64,000 nt of DNA from Mucilaginibacter sp. (GTDB lineage Bacteria; Bacteroidota; Bacteroidia; Sphingobacteriales; Sphingobacteriaceae), in NCBI RefSeq assembly GCF_028288225.1, contig NZ_JAQBOC010000017.1, forward strand, positions 211,269-275,268. The letters are read 5' to 3'. The position numbers and the translations under genes are program-made. Shown here piece after piece: positions 33,838 to 43,900 of this stretch. The notes under the pieces are model-generated. The model did not search any database and was not told the origin of the DNA. It worked only from the letters and a program-made list of their open reading frames with translations. How positions within the stretch are numbered: the first letter of the stretch is position 1; every line of letters starts with the position of its first letter.

Positions 33838-36330
33838 CTATGCTTTGACTTTATTTATCTCTTTAATTGCGTCCTCCGCCAGGTTAACAGATGCATTGTC
33901 ATTAAGTTTCTTCCGGGCATCTTCGATTTGTTGTAAGGCAGCGATGAGCTTGGGCGCAATATTATACCTTTTGAAACTGATGGCAAGGTCCCTGATGGCA
34001 ATAATGCCTTGCTGTACGTATGCTTTATTGTCCAACCGGCCGATCATTTGGGTGAACGGACCTTGGGTAAGGTTAAATTTTACCTGCGTAGAACCTTTAT
34101 TGAAAGCATTGATCACGTAGGGCCATTCCTTGTCCGACCCACTGGCAGCATACACATTAATAATGGCCTGCCCCAGCTGTCCTTTGTCATCTGCTTCCAT
34201 GCTTTTGGCAATTTTGAATGCATCCGCGGGCGCAATATTGTTAAAAGCAATAAGTGCGGCACCTTTGACCGTATAGGAAGGGCTGGACAGCGACGCTTTG
34301 TAAATAGCAGCATATGCCTGGGATTTGGTTTTGCCCAATACGCTGATGGCGGCGCCGCGAACAGGGTAATTTGCGTCCTGGGTTGCCAGGTCGGTTATGA
34401 TGGGCAGGGCGGCGTTGGCAACTGCCGCACTGTCCATTTTAAGCGCCTTGATTGCTTTGATCCGCATGCCATGGTACTTGTCTTTTAATGCCGATAGCAC
34501 AATGCTTAGTCCCTGCTCAGAAGTTTCCTGGCTGGTGGCTGCGTTCAGTGCCTCCAGCCTGTCCAGGTAAAGCGGTGCATGGCGATATTGGTAGCTAAAT
34601 TCTTGAATGGTCTTATGGTCAGCCTTTTTTGTGATCAGCATCTTGTCAGCATCAACATTCACCAAGTCAGGCTTTGCGGGAAGTTTAAACGTGAGTGTAT
34701 CAGTTTTTTGCGTAAGCCAAACCTGTTTCCGCGTGGTTTTTCCGCCGGCATAGATGTCTATAGCAACGGGCAGGCGGAATACCTGGCCGTCTTGCTTTTG
34801 ACTGATAAAAATCGTTTCCTGGTGATCGGCTTCGCTCCATTGATAAGCAATATCTAGTAGCGGGTGGCCTGCACCGTAATACCACTGGTTAAAGAACCAG
34901 TTCATATCCTTCCCTGAGATCTCTTCCATGGCCAGTCTCAGGTCCTGCACCTCGGCATTTTTAAAGGCATGCGTTTTCAGGTAAAGGCCTAGTCCTTTAA
35001 AAAATGCATCGTCCCCCAGGTAGCTGCGCATCATATTCAAGACAAGGCCGCCCTTGTCGTAAATATTTGAGCCGTTAACACCTTCCTGGTCTGTATATAC
35101 AAAAGGCGTTAGCGCCTGCTTATAGGCGGAGGCATTGTTCAGGTAGGCCTGTAGTTCATCGTACCGTTTAGCATCGCCATCGTCTTTTCCATATTTTTTT
35201 TCGTTCCAGTATTTCTCGCCAAAAACTGCAAAAGATTCGTTAAGCGTTTCGTTGCTCCAGCTTTCGCAGGTCACCAAATCGCCAAACCATTGGTGAAAAA
35301 GCTCGTGTGCTATCGTCGTTCCGCCCGAACCGTTCGGATCGTCAATGAGGTCCCATGGCGTTTTCTGCACGTAATCGCCATGCAAGGTGGCCGAACTGTT
35401 TTCCATAGCACCAAGGGGGTAATCGCGGACAACTACCTGTGCGTATTTCTCCCATGGAAAATCCACGCCCAGCGCCTTCGAGAAAAGCTCCATCATTTCA
35501 GGCGTTTGCCCGAAAACCTGTCTAGCATAAGGGGCATAAGCCGGCTCCATGTAATAAGAAACTTCTTTGTTACGCCATTTATCTTTATAGATCTTAAAAT
35601 CGCCTATCGCCATCATAAACAGGTAAGGGCAATGCGGCAGCGACTGTTTCCAGGTGTCGGTGCGCGTACCGTCAGCATTGTTCTTCTGGCTGATGAGCAG
35701 GCCGTTTGATAAGGTGGTATATTTTGCAGGCACCGTCATGCTCAGCTGCTCAGTTGTTTTTTGATCGGGCTTGTCGATCGTTGGGAACCAGCAGGACGAA
35801 CTTTCGGCCTCGCCCTGTGTCCAGATCTGCGTTGGCTTTCCGGCTTCTTTACCAGTAGGATTTACAAAGTATAAACCTTTTCCGTCGTACTTAAAGCCCG
35901 GTTTACTGTGCACGTCATCAGGCTTGGCAGTATACTCGATATACAGCGTATAATGTTCGTTTTGCTTGTAGGTCCTGTTCAATTGGACTGCTATTGAAAG
36001 GCTGTCTTCGTAACGGTATTTAAGCGGGACTATCTTTCCGTTTTCCATAATGCCGATGGTTTTGATATCCATCCACTTGGCATCAAGCCTTACGGAATCT
36101 ACCGGGTAAAAATGCGGCTTCAGGGTCACCCACTCTTTTCCGTTCAAATAGGACCGCTGGTAATCGAACCTGACGTCAAGCCGGGTGTCTATCAAATCAT
36201 TGATCTTCGGGGCGCTTGCATGGTAATACGGAATATTTGCAGGGTGAAGATTCAGCTGAGCCGTTGCAGATTGAAAAACAGCGCACGTAAATGCCAGGCT
36301 GCAAAGTAGAGATGTATATATTTTTTTCAT
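33838..36330 (-). CDS. M1-family zinc aminopeptidase, secreted
   Basis: 830 residues with a signal peptide (about 1-24, ending SATAQ). The substrate-anchoring motif GAMEN is at 307-311. The zinc site is HELFH (H342, E343, H346) with the third ligand E365 in NESFAVFGE. A gluzincin M1 fold spans about 40-480. The C-terminal part (about 590-830) is helical and HEAT-like, as in M1 family proteins of Bacteroidetes. It removes N-terminal amino acids from peptides, probably in the periplasm or outside. It appears monocistronic and has its own terminator. Confidence 0.95.
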   Translation of the reverse strand: MKKIYTSLLCSLAFTCAVFQSATAQLNLHPANIPYYHASAPKINDLIDTRLDVRFDYQRSYLNGKEWVTLKPHFYPVDSVRLDAKWMDIKTIGIMENGKIVPLKYRYEDSLSIAVQLNRTYKQNEHYTLYIEYTAKPDDVHSKPGFKYDGKGLYFVNPTGKEAGKPTQIWTQGEAESSSCWFPTIDKPDQKTTEQLSMTVPAKYTTLSNGLLISQKNNADGTRTDTWKQSLPHCPYLFMMAIGDFKIYKDKWRNKEVSYYMEPAYAPYARQVFGQTPEMMELFSKALGVDFPWEKYAQVVVRDYPLGAMENSSATLHGDYVQKTPWDLIDDPNGSGGTTIAHELFHQWFGDLVTCESWSNETLNESFAVFGEKYWNEKKYGKDDGDAKRYDELQAYLNNASAYKQALTPFVYTDQEGVNGSNIYDKGGLVLNMMRSYLGDDAFFKGLGLYLKTHAFKNAEVQDLRLAMEEISGKDMNWFFNQWYYGAGHPLLDIAYQWSEADHQETIFISQKQDGQVFRLPVAIDIYAGGKTTRKQVWLTQKTDTLTFKLPAKPDLVNVDADKMLITKKADHKTIQEFSYQYRHAPLYLDRLEALNAATSQETSEQGLSIVLSALKDKYHGMRIKAIKALKMDSAAVANAALPIITDLATQDANYPVRGAAISVLGKTKSQAYAAIYKASLSSPSYTVKGAALIAFNNIAPADAFKIAKSMEADDKGQLGQAIINVYAASGSDKEWPYVINAFNKGSTQVKFNLTQGPFTQMIGRLDNKAYVQQGIIAIRDLAISFKRYNIAPKLIAALQQIEDARKKLNDNASVNLAEDAIKEINKVKA

Positions 36331-36566
36331 TAAATCAATTAGTGTCGCCGGAGCGCAAAGCTAAACACCTGCAATGAAATTTGATGTAATTTTTACGATA
36401 CAAAATCCCCGGCTTATTCCGGTTTTTCCGCCGAGCCGGATATCCAGCCGGTCACCTGGAAAAAGGCAATTTTCAACAGTGTTTTCAATTCCGTTTGTCC
36501 CGTATTGAACATAGACAACGGGATATTCCACCGGTCTAACAGGCGGCTTGCCGTGTATTCCGGTTG

Positions 36567-37058
36567 TTACTTTCCCGCATGCAAGCTGGCAATACGGTAC
36601 AGCTGCCATTTATTATCTTTATACCGCCAAAAGGCCACAAATCTGCCCGGTCCGGATGGTGTTTCGCTTTCCTGGTGATTAATAAATTTGTGATAACCTA
36701 TTTCTATGGCGCCGAATCCAGCTATTGAATATACCTCTATGCTTCCCTTCACCAGCACCCTGCTCACCTTACCGCAAATATTTTCCTTTATCGCAGCTAA
36801 AAGATCTTTTTTCGAGGTCATCAGGCCGCCTTCGTCATGATAAAACTCTATACTATCGGCAAAGATAGCGGCCTGGGTATACATGTCACAGTTATTATAG
36901 GCGTTAAAATAGACGCTATCCATATGGACAATAGTATTATACAATTCCTGCGACTGGGGTTTATAAGTAATGGTTTCCTGGCTTTGAGCCGATGCAGTGA
37001 CCGAAATAAAAAGGCTAATAGCTAAAGCAATAAGTGCTGATAATTTAATTTTTTTCAT
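36567..37058 (-). CDS. Secreted NTF2-like (SnoaL/DUF4440-type) protein
   Basis: 163 residues with a signal peptide (about 1-24, ending VTASAQ). The NTF2-like cone fold follows: a first helix (LYNTIVHMDSVYFNAYNNCD), FADSIEFYHDEGGLMTSKKD, a central strand set (VLVKGSIEVYSIAGFGAIEI) and a final FVAFWRYKDNKWQLYRIASL hairpin. The family includes small enzymes and ligand-binding proteins. Active-site residues cannot be assigned. It stands alone, with ~240 bp to the M1 peptidase gene. Confidence 0.85.
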   Translation of the reverse strand: MKKIKLSALIALAISLFISVTASAQSQETITYKPQSQELYNTIVHMDSVYFNAYNNCDMYTQAAIFADSIEFYHDEGGLMTSKKDLLAAIKENICGKVSRVLVKGSIEVYSIAGFGAIEIGYHKFINHQESETPSGPGRFVAFWRYKDNKWQLYRIASLHAGK

Positions 37059-37385
37059 GATTTAATTTTATTAAGAATGCGCTTACCAGTTCTATGCCAC
37101 TTACATAATAAACTAATAATCAGCAATTTAAATTTATACAAAATTATAGCGTTCGCTAATGATACAACTTTTTGTTTGCTTTCGATACTATTCAGTTAAT
37201 AAGAAAGCTTACTTTTTACCCTTTCTACGTTGCCGGCGTTGGGATCGATATTAATGGCTCGGGCTGCGCCTTGTGCCGCTTGCTCCTCCCCTGTTATATT
37301 CATATTGTTACAATGATTAAGCGGTATGTTTTATACTTTGTAACCTGTAAATCTATCCTAATATGTCATTGAAGATTAAGATATT
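37059..37385. other. Gap with no recognised feature
   Basis: AT-rich upstream region of the NTF2-like gene. No terminator or conserved site is seen. Confidence 0.25.
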
Positions 37386-37550
37386 ATGCAGTGGCGTAGC
37401 TCCGTAGGAAAAGTATGGTATGCAAGGTTGCGTAGGGACTATTACGAGTATTTTACAGATAGCGGTTTTCACCCTATTGATACTGCAATTAGACTAAGAC
37501 CTATCACAAAGTTCATCATCGAAAAGCATATCTTAAGTAACAAGAACTAA
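37386..37550 (+). CDS. Possible 54-residue protein
   Basis: ATG 37386 opens a 54-codon frame that is basic and aromatic (VGKVWYARLRRDYYEYFTD, then RPITKFIIEKHILSNKN). It has no signal peptide. The codon pattern is plausible, but I recognise no family. It could be a chance frame. Confidence 0.25.
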   Translation: MQWRSSVGKVWYARLRRDYYEYFTDSGFHPIDTAIRLRPITKFIIEKHILSNKN

Positions 37551-37624
37551 ATCTGCCCGGTTGGTGCGCTCAAAATCCCTATTGAGAAGAATCCACCAAA
37601 TCGTTGACGCACTAAATGTTGACC

Positions 37625-39178
37625 TTACAGCGACGGCACCAATTTAGCCTTCAGGTCAGGGTCTTTCATATTGCGGTCCAATGGAAAAATGGGTCGCTTT
37701 AATCTTTTATAGGGTAAATGCTCAATATCCTGGTCTACCCCACCGGGTGTTAATGCCAATAGCCAATCGGCATGCATGGCAAATAGTTCAGGTTCAAGGT
37801 AACCGATCTTCACCACAACAATAGCAGCCGTCCGTGGATTAAGGCCCAGTTTGGTGAAATCTTTTTCATGATGATATGGCTTCCTTTTTTGGGTTACGAT
37901 AATGTGCACGCTTCCCATTTTTATGGACGCTTCCACTTCGGCATCAATATCACCCTTGACAATTGATTCGACTGTCCCGGTGATATGTACCGGCGGCGCA
38001 AGCCTTGCGTCGACTTTTGCACCCGCATAGCCATCCACATGACCACCAACACGCGCCGCTATTGCTTTTTTAATGAGTTCAGGGCCCGGAATGGAGGCAT
38101 AGATCAGTGACGGCCCTTTATCTGTTCTAAACTCCGGCCGGTTCAATATTTGTGTTAAGGTCCAGGTCACATCCCCTGCGCCTCCGGCTGTCGGGTTATC
38201 GCCGGAATCGCTAATATAAAAAGGACGCTTTGTGCTTATGATCGCCTTTTCCAGGCATTCCTTTAAATTGCCTGTGGGTGCAACAAACTTAAAATCCTTT
38301 CGCACGTCCCAGAAGCTTTTAGCCAGGTACTCGGCTGTGCTGGTCACTTTGGCTTTGTCATCGCCGGTTACTATTACTACGGCATGGTTCCGTGGTTCAT
38401 CGGCCCAAGCGTAACCTATCCATATCGCTGCATCGACTATACCTTCTTGTTTAGCGGCCGGCCATACTTTCTCGTACAGGCTTTTGCCAGGCTCAATCCT
38501 GGTGCTGGTCTTTTCGCCGGGCAACAGAATTGGGACCGCTACATAGGCCTTGTAAGCTGGTTTGCCTTTTCCGCTTACAAGCCGGTCGATCAGGTTAGTC
38601 ACAGCACGGCGTTTGGTTTGTACTGCGTCTTCATGAGGCGCCATGCGATAACAGGTGATCAGGTCGCTGTTTTCAGCCAGGCGCCATGACACGTTACCGT
38701 GCAGGTCCATTGCTGTTGAAATAATGGTCTTCTTACCAACCACTTTCCTTATCCGGACTATGAAATCTCCCTCGGGATCATCCAGGCCAACTACACTCAT
38801 TGCCCCGTGAATATCATAAAACAGGCCGTCGTACGGCCCGCATTTTTGAAGTGCAGCCAGGGTTTTTCTCACCAGCGACTCATAAGCCGCCCTGGTAACC
38901 GCGCCGCCCGGTAAGGCGTGTCCATCTATGGTCGGAACCCATACCGCCGCCTTACGGATGGTTGAATCAGGCGCCCAAAAAGGATAAATTGAGAAAATAG
39001 CATCACCGTGTTTTGCATGAAATGCGGCCTCATCGGTGAGTGCCGGCGAAAAAGTGCTCGATTCGATGCCCAAACCTGCAATAGCAATACGCGGCAGGCG
39101 TTCAACCGGTGTATTGGTTTGTGCTATGGCTAGCGATCCTGCTACGCATAAGATTAACAAAAAGGGAAACGGTTTCAT
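37625..39178 (-). CDS. M81-family metallopeptidase (MlrC/microcystinase C-like), secreted
   Basis: 517 residues with a signal peptide (about 1-19, ending SLAIAQ). The M81 layout follows: RIAIAGLGIESSTFSP near the start, DGLFYDIHGAMSVVGLDDPE (the Asp/His metal site), STAMDLHGNVSW, then the MlrC C-terminal domain from about 310 (FYISDSGDNPTAGGAGD). MlrC-type enzymes cleave linear peptides from cyclic peptide breakdown. The true substrate here is open. Its stop is close to the window's 37.6-kb gap and there is no operon partner. Confidence 0.92.
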   Translation of the reverse strand: MKPFPFLLILCVAGSLAIAQTNTPVERLPRIAIAGLGIESSTFSPALTDEAAFHAKHGDAIFSIYPFWAPDSTIRKAAVWVPTIDGHALPGGAVTRAAYESLVRKTLAALQKCGPYDGLFYDIHGAMSVVGLDDPEGDFIVRIRKVVGKKTIISTAMDLHGNVSWRLAENSDLITCYRMAPHEDAVQTKRRAVTNLIDRLVSGKGKPAYKAYVAVPILLPGEKTSTRIEPGKSLYEKVWPAAKQEGIVDAAIWIGYAWADEPRNHAVVIVTGDDKAKVTSTAEYLAKSFWDVRKDFKFVAPTGNLKECLEKAIISTKRPFYISDSGDNPTAGGAGDVTWTLTQILNRPEFRTDKGPSLIYASIPGPELIKKAIAARVGGHVDGYAGAKVDARLAPPVHITGTVESIVKGDIDAEVEASIKMGSVHIIVTQKRKPYHHEKDFTKLGLNPRTAAIVVVKIGYLEPELFAMHADWLLALTPGGVDQDIEHLPYKRLKRPIFPLDRNMKDPDLKAKLVPSL

Positions 39179-39295
39179 AATTTGAGGATTAGCTGGAACT
39201 TTGTATTATCAAAAATAGGCAAATCATATTACCTGTAACTGCCGGACAATATTTTAATAATGCAAATCAATCAGTTTAATGGTGCTATTTCCCTA

Positions 39296-39640
39296 TCCTA
39301 TAAAGGTTACCATTATCCGTGACACCATACAATGCTCCATCTTTCCCGGTGGCCAGTGAACGCCAGCGCTCATTTTTGTCTTTCAACAGTCGTTCTTCTG
39401 CAACCACCTTATTTTCTTTGATGATTAGCCGGATGATATGCAGGTTGCCTTCATAAAATGTGATTCCTCAGGGCGATGTGCTTGGGTTCCAATAGTAGAT
39501 TGGTTGGATCATACCTTCTTTTTGTTGAATTCCATCGCCAACCTTTACACCCCTGTGCTCGATCCCGTAAGTAATGACAGGCCAGCTATAGTTTTTGCCA
39601 GGCTTAATGATATTAACATGCACCCCGCCCATTCATACGT
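39296..39640 (-). pseudogene. PQQ-type sugar dehydrogenase C-terminal relic
   Basis: The minus strand reads GVHVNIIKPGKNYSWPVITY, then IQPIYYWNPSTSP, an in-frame TGA, GITFYEGNLHIIRLIIKENK, and ERWRSLATGKDGALYGVTD. This is the end of the soluble aldose/PQQ-dependent sugar dehydrogenase beta-propeller. A segment between YEGNL and HIIRL found in intact family members is missing. With the stop codon and the absent N-terminal two thirds, the gene is dead. Confidence 0.7.
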
Positions 39641-39653
39641 CCTCGCTTGAACA

Positions 39654-39686
39654 TAAAAAAAGGGGATTCGCGTTGCGAGTCCCCTT
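39654..39686 (-). terminator. Intrinsic terminator of the metal efflux operon
   Basis: Minus strand: AAGGGGACTCGC, a short loop, GCGAATCCCCTT (one mismatch), then a run of seven T. It lies about 65 bp after the stop of the periplasmic adaptor gene, the last gene of the operon. Confidence 0.85.
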
Positions 39687-39749
39687 GCAGTTCGCCAAAT
39701 GGCTATTTCCCGAACTACTTATGGATAATTTGAAACCAAATTTTATAGC

Positions 39750-40910
39750 TCAATTATCATTATCTCCAACGTTTTTCATAGCTGATAAAATAGAAAAAGC
39801 GCCTTTTAGAACGAACAACCTATCCTTTAATTCGGGTTTGCTTAACTGAATCTGACTCCAGCCATCTTGCTGAACGCCAACATTAACAGGAACCATATTA
39901 AATAACATATCCTTGCCATGCAAAGTAGACATAAACACACAGCGTTGACCCCCATAATTAACAATAGCATCTTCCGGTACTGCTAATGTGTTTTGAGGCT
40001 GGGTTTCAATGGTAGCCTGTAAAAACATATTAGGCAAAATATTTTTGTCACTTTTTAAAAAATGACAATGTACCATCACACTATGACCGGTATCCAGCAT
40101 ACGACCAATCAGAATTACTTTTCCGGGATAGGTTTTATCAGGAATGCTGGGTAAGCTTATTTTCACCGAATTGCCAATGGCTATTTTAGCTATATCCTGT
40201 TCATAAACAGTTAAAGCGGCATGAATATCATCGGTATTAACCAATTCCATTAATACATCTGTTGGATTTATATACTTCCCTATATTAACATTTACTTTTG
40301 ATACATAACCGGAAATGGGTGAAGTAATATAAACAATCGGCTTGATGGCGGCCGGTGTAAGCTTTTGCGGGTTTATACCCAGCATGGTAAGCTTTTGTGC
40401 CAGCCCGGATGATTGTGCCTGCTGGCTGTTATAATCAGCCAGCGATTGTTGATAAAGCTTAAGCGGGCTGGCTTGTTGCTCGCTCAATACGCGCTGGCGC
40501 TCTAACTCCTGCTTTAAAAAGGTAGTTTTGCTTACAGAGGTCAAATAATCTTGTTGCAGGGTAATGTAATCCTGGTTCTCCACTTCGGCAATTACCTGGC
40601 CCTTGCGTACGGGTTCACCTGGCAGCATTGACGTACTTTTCAGAAAGCCCCCAAATGGAATGTTTACTGCTATTAGGTTTTCTGGCGGTACATCCACTTG
40701 TCCGTTTACGTGTATAGACGTAGCCAGTTTGTGCATAGGTATATGGCCCGTGTCAATCCCGCCGTTTTTTATTTGTTCAGGTGTAAAAAGTATAGTATTG
40801 CTTTTACCCTGCGGTTGCTGTTGTTGTACAGGTGCATTATCTTTTTTATCCTGCTTTACACCGCAAGCGGCTAAAAACAGGGAAAGGAGCACTATATAGT
40901 TGATTTTCAT
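39750..40910 (-). CDS. Heavy-metal RND efflux periplasmic adaptor (CzcB/CusB-like)
   Basis: 386 residues. The lipobox LFLAAC puts the lipidated Cys at 16. The membrane-fusion layout follows: a beta-barrel/lipoyl half (INIPFGGFLKSTSMLPGEPV, then RKGQVIAEVENQDYITLQQDY), a helical hairpin (about 120-180), the returning lipoyl half (VYITSPISGYVSKVNVNIGK) and a barrel domain (GNSVKISLPSIPDKTYPGKV). It links the inner-membrane pump to the outer membrane factor. Its ATG overlaps the pump stop by 4 bp, so translation is coupled. Confidence 0.92.
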   Translation of the reverse strand: MKINYIVLLSLFLAACGVKQDKKDNAPVQQQQPQGKSNTILFTPEQIKNGGIDTGHIPMHKLATSIHVNGQVDVPPENLIAVNIPFGGFLKSTSMLPGEPVRKGQVIAEVENQDYITLQQDYLTSVSKTTFLKQELERQRVLSEQQASPLKLYQQSLADYNSQQAQSSGLAQKLTMLGINPQKLTPAAIKPIVYITSPISGYVSKVNVNIGKYINPTDVLMELVNTDDIHAALTVYEQDIAKIAIGNSVKISLPSIPDKTYPGKVILIGRMLDTGHSVMVHCHFLKSDKNILPNMFLQATIETQPQNTLAVPEDAIVNYGGQRCVFMSTLHGKDMLFNMVPVNVGVQQDGWSQIQLSKPELKDRLFVLKGAFSILSAMKNVGDNDN

Positions 40911-43900
40911 GGTTTTTCTGTTTGACCCTGGAAATACCAGAGCACATTAATAGTTTGATCTAATTGTAAAAGTGCATCAAGCCTGTCTGTTCGTAATTGA
41001 ACCGACTGACTATACAAATTGGCCCATTCCAGGTAGCTGATTCCACCGTTGTTAAAGGACAAGGTTGCCGTATGCAGTATTTCATCAGCCTGTTTAAGTG
41101 CAGATGATTCGTAATAATTAAGCGCTTGCTGTTGTTGAACATAGCGTTGATAGGCTTGCCGCCATTGGCCTGTAAACTCAGTTTGCTTCTCACTGAGGGC
41201 ATATTCGGCCGATTTTTTTTGATAATTTAAAGACCGTGCGGCAGCTTTATATTGCCCAAAGAACAAAGGAATATTAACGCCAACCAAAAAGGACGAAAAG
41301 CGGTTGCCTTGCGTTAAAATAACATTTGCATTATTAATATCAGGCCCTGCAAAACTTTGGTTACTGTAACCCAGGTTTAACTCCGGCAACCCTTTCGATC
41401 TGTTTAATTTAGTTTTCCAGTCATAGATGCTTACCTGTTGCTGTGCCTGCCTTACTTCAGGATTTTGCAGCGTTGTTGCTGAATCTGGCTGGAAAATAGT
41501 TTGCCAGGCTGGCAATGTTGGGTCATCAGGTAATAATAATGAATTGCTGCCCAGCAAAACCTGCAAACGGCTTTGCAATACATTGATTTCCGATTCCAGC
41601 ATCCGTCGTTGGTTTTTAAGCATACCCGCCCTGGCTTCTGCGCTGGTCAGGTTTATCTTTGATGATTCACCTGTATTAAACCTTAACTGCTCCAGTTTAA
41701 TTACCGACTTGTAAATTGAATCCTGCTCAGTTAATAACTTTAATTTAGCAAGAGAGCCAGCCATTTGCAAATACACATCACGAACCTGGTAAACGATTTG
41801 ATTTTTCAAAGATTCTTCCTGCAATGCGGTTAAACCACTTTCTGCATTTAAATAATTGCGCTGGTTGCTATAATAAAATGGCAGCGCAAAGGTTTGGCTA
41901 ACGGCAATCCGGTTGTCTATGTTTGAGCTGTTTATTTTACCTGCATCAAAATTCATCTGGGTTTTAGGAATATCGTAGGCCGTTCCGATATTAGCTTTTG
42001 ATGCCAGCGTTTGATCTTGTGCAGACAAAATTGAGGAGTTATGTAATAAAGCTTGTTTAACAGCATCATTAACTCTAATTTTTTCGCCTTGTATTTGTGA
42101 ATAGGCAGGCAAAATAAACAACATAATAATAGTTGTTGCAGTTAAAGTTTTGACCAATTTACCTGAAAGCTTTGTTGAGGATTTGGATTTGTAGCCAAAT
42201 AGTTTATATAATGCAGGTAAAACAACAAGTGTAAGCAATGTAGCTGTTATAAGGCCTCCAATAACAACTGTAGCCAATGGCCTTTGCACTTCTGCACCCG
42301 CATGGTTAGATATAGCCATTGGAAAGAAGCCTAACGATGCTACAGTAGCTGTCATTAAAACGGGACGAAGCCGGTTGGATGTACCTTTGCGGATCCGCTC
42401 GTCCGGATCATTAACCCCTTCTTTCTTCAATCGGTTAAACTCCGTGATCAATACAATACCGTTAAGTACAGCTACCCCGAAAAGCGCAATAAAGCCAACA
42501 CCGGCTGATATGCTGAAAGACATTCCGCGCAGCCATAAGGCAAAAACGCCACCGGTGGCTGCCAATGGTATAGCTGAAAATACAATTAGTGCTTCTTTAA
42601 ACTGTTTAAAAGCAAAGTATAACAGAATGAATATGAAAAAAAGCGAAGCCGGGACGGCGATTGATAAACGCTTTTTAGCCGAATTCAAACTTTGAAATTG
42701 TCCGCCGTATTCTACGTAATATCCCGGGAGGAGCTTTAAACTTCGCTTTACCTGTTGCTGCAATTCATTGACAACACTTTCCACGTCCCTGCCCCTCACA
42801 TTGAAGGAAACGGATACCCGGCGTTGGCCATTATCACGTTGAATTTGATTAGGGCCTTCTTTTAAAGATATGTTTGCCAGCTGGCTAAGCGGCACCTGCA
42901 TACCTCCGGGGGTATTGATTTGTAATTGTCCGATCTGATCCATGTTGGACCTTGCCGAATCAGCTATCCTAAGCACCAGGTCAAATTGCCGCTCTCCTTC
43001 ATAAATACTGCCGGCTTTTTCACCCGCAAATGTGGCATTTAAAATATGGTTCACCTGGCTTATGCTTACGTTATATTGCGCTAATGCCGCCCGGTTATAG
43101 TGTACTACCAATTGAGGGAGTCCGGTTATTTTTTCAGTGGTCACATCGGCGGCGCCCTTTACTTTGGCTATTATACCACTTAACTGGCCGGCCTGGTGCG
43201 CCAGTTGCTGCAAATCATCTCCATATATCTTTACAACCACATCCTGCTTGGCGCCCGATATCAGTTCGTTAAAACGCATCTGCACCGGGTATTCAAAGCC
43301 AAAGTTTAAGCCCGGAACCTGCCCCAATCGTTTGCTCATGGTATCCTCCAATGCAGCATAGTCATGTGCGGTTGTCCAGGTGTCTTTATCATCCAGCGTT
43401 ACAAAAATATCACATTGCTCCAGCGACATTGGATCAGTTGGTATTTCAGCTGATCCGATACGGCAGGTAACCTGCTGAACTTCAGGAAATTTTTTCAGCT
43501 CGGCACTGGCCATTTGCATGCCCTTAATGGTTTGTGTTAAGGAAGTTCCCGGTAAAAACCTGGCGTCAATAGCAAAATCGCCTTCCTCCAGCTGTGGTAT
43601 AAATTCGCCACCTAACTTGTTAAACACCAAAAAAGCAAACACAATTAGTGCAATCGCTATCAGCATAACAGATTTCGGATAACTAAGAACTTTACTTAAT
43701 AAAGGTGTATAGCACTTTTGTATGGCCGCCATCATCTTATCCGCGAAGTTGATTTTCTTTTCCGCTTTCTTTTTAATGGTCAGCGCAGTCATCATCGGCA
43801 CATAGGTGAGTGACAGTAAAAATGCGCCAACCAGCGCAAAAGCAACCGTCTCGGCCATTGGCCTAAACATTTTACCTTCTATTTCCTGCAAACTTAAAAT

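Noticed and set aside
36361..36609. 82-codon minus-strand frame downstream of the NTF2-like gene
   Set aside because: It overlaps the end of that gene in another frame and shows no convincing domain or signal.
39438..39650. 70-codon plus-strand frame
   Set aside because: It is the complement of the dead sugar dehydrogenase sequence, which explains the region better.
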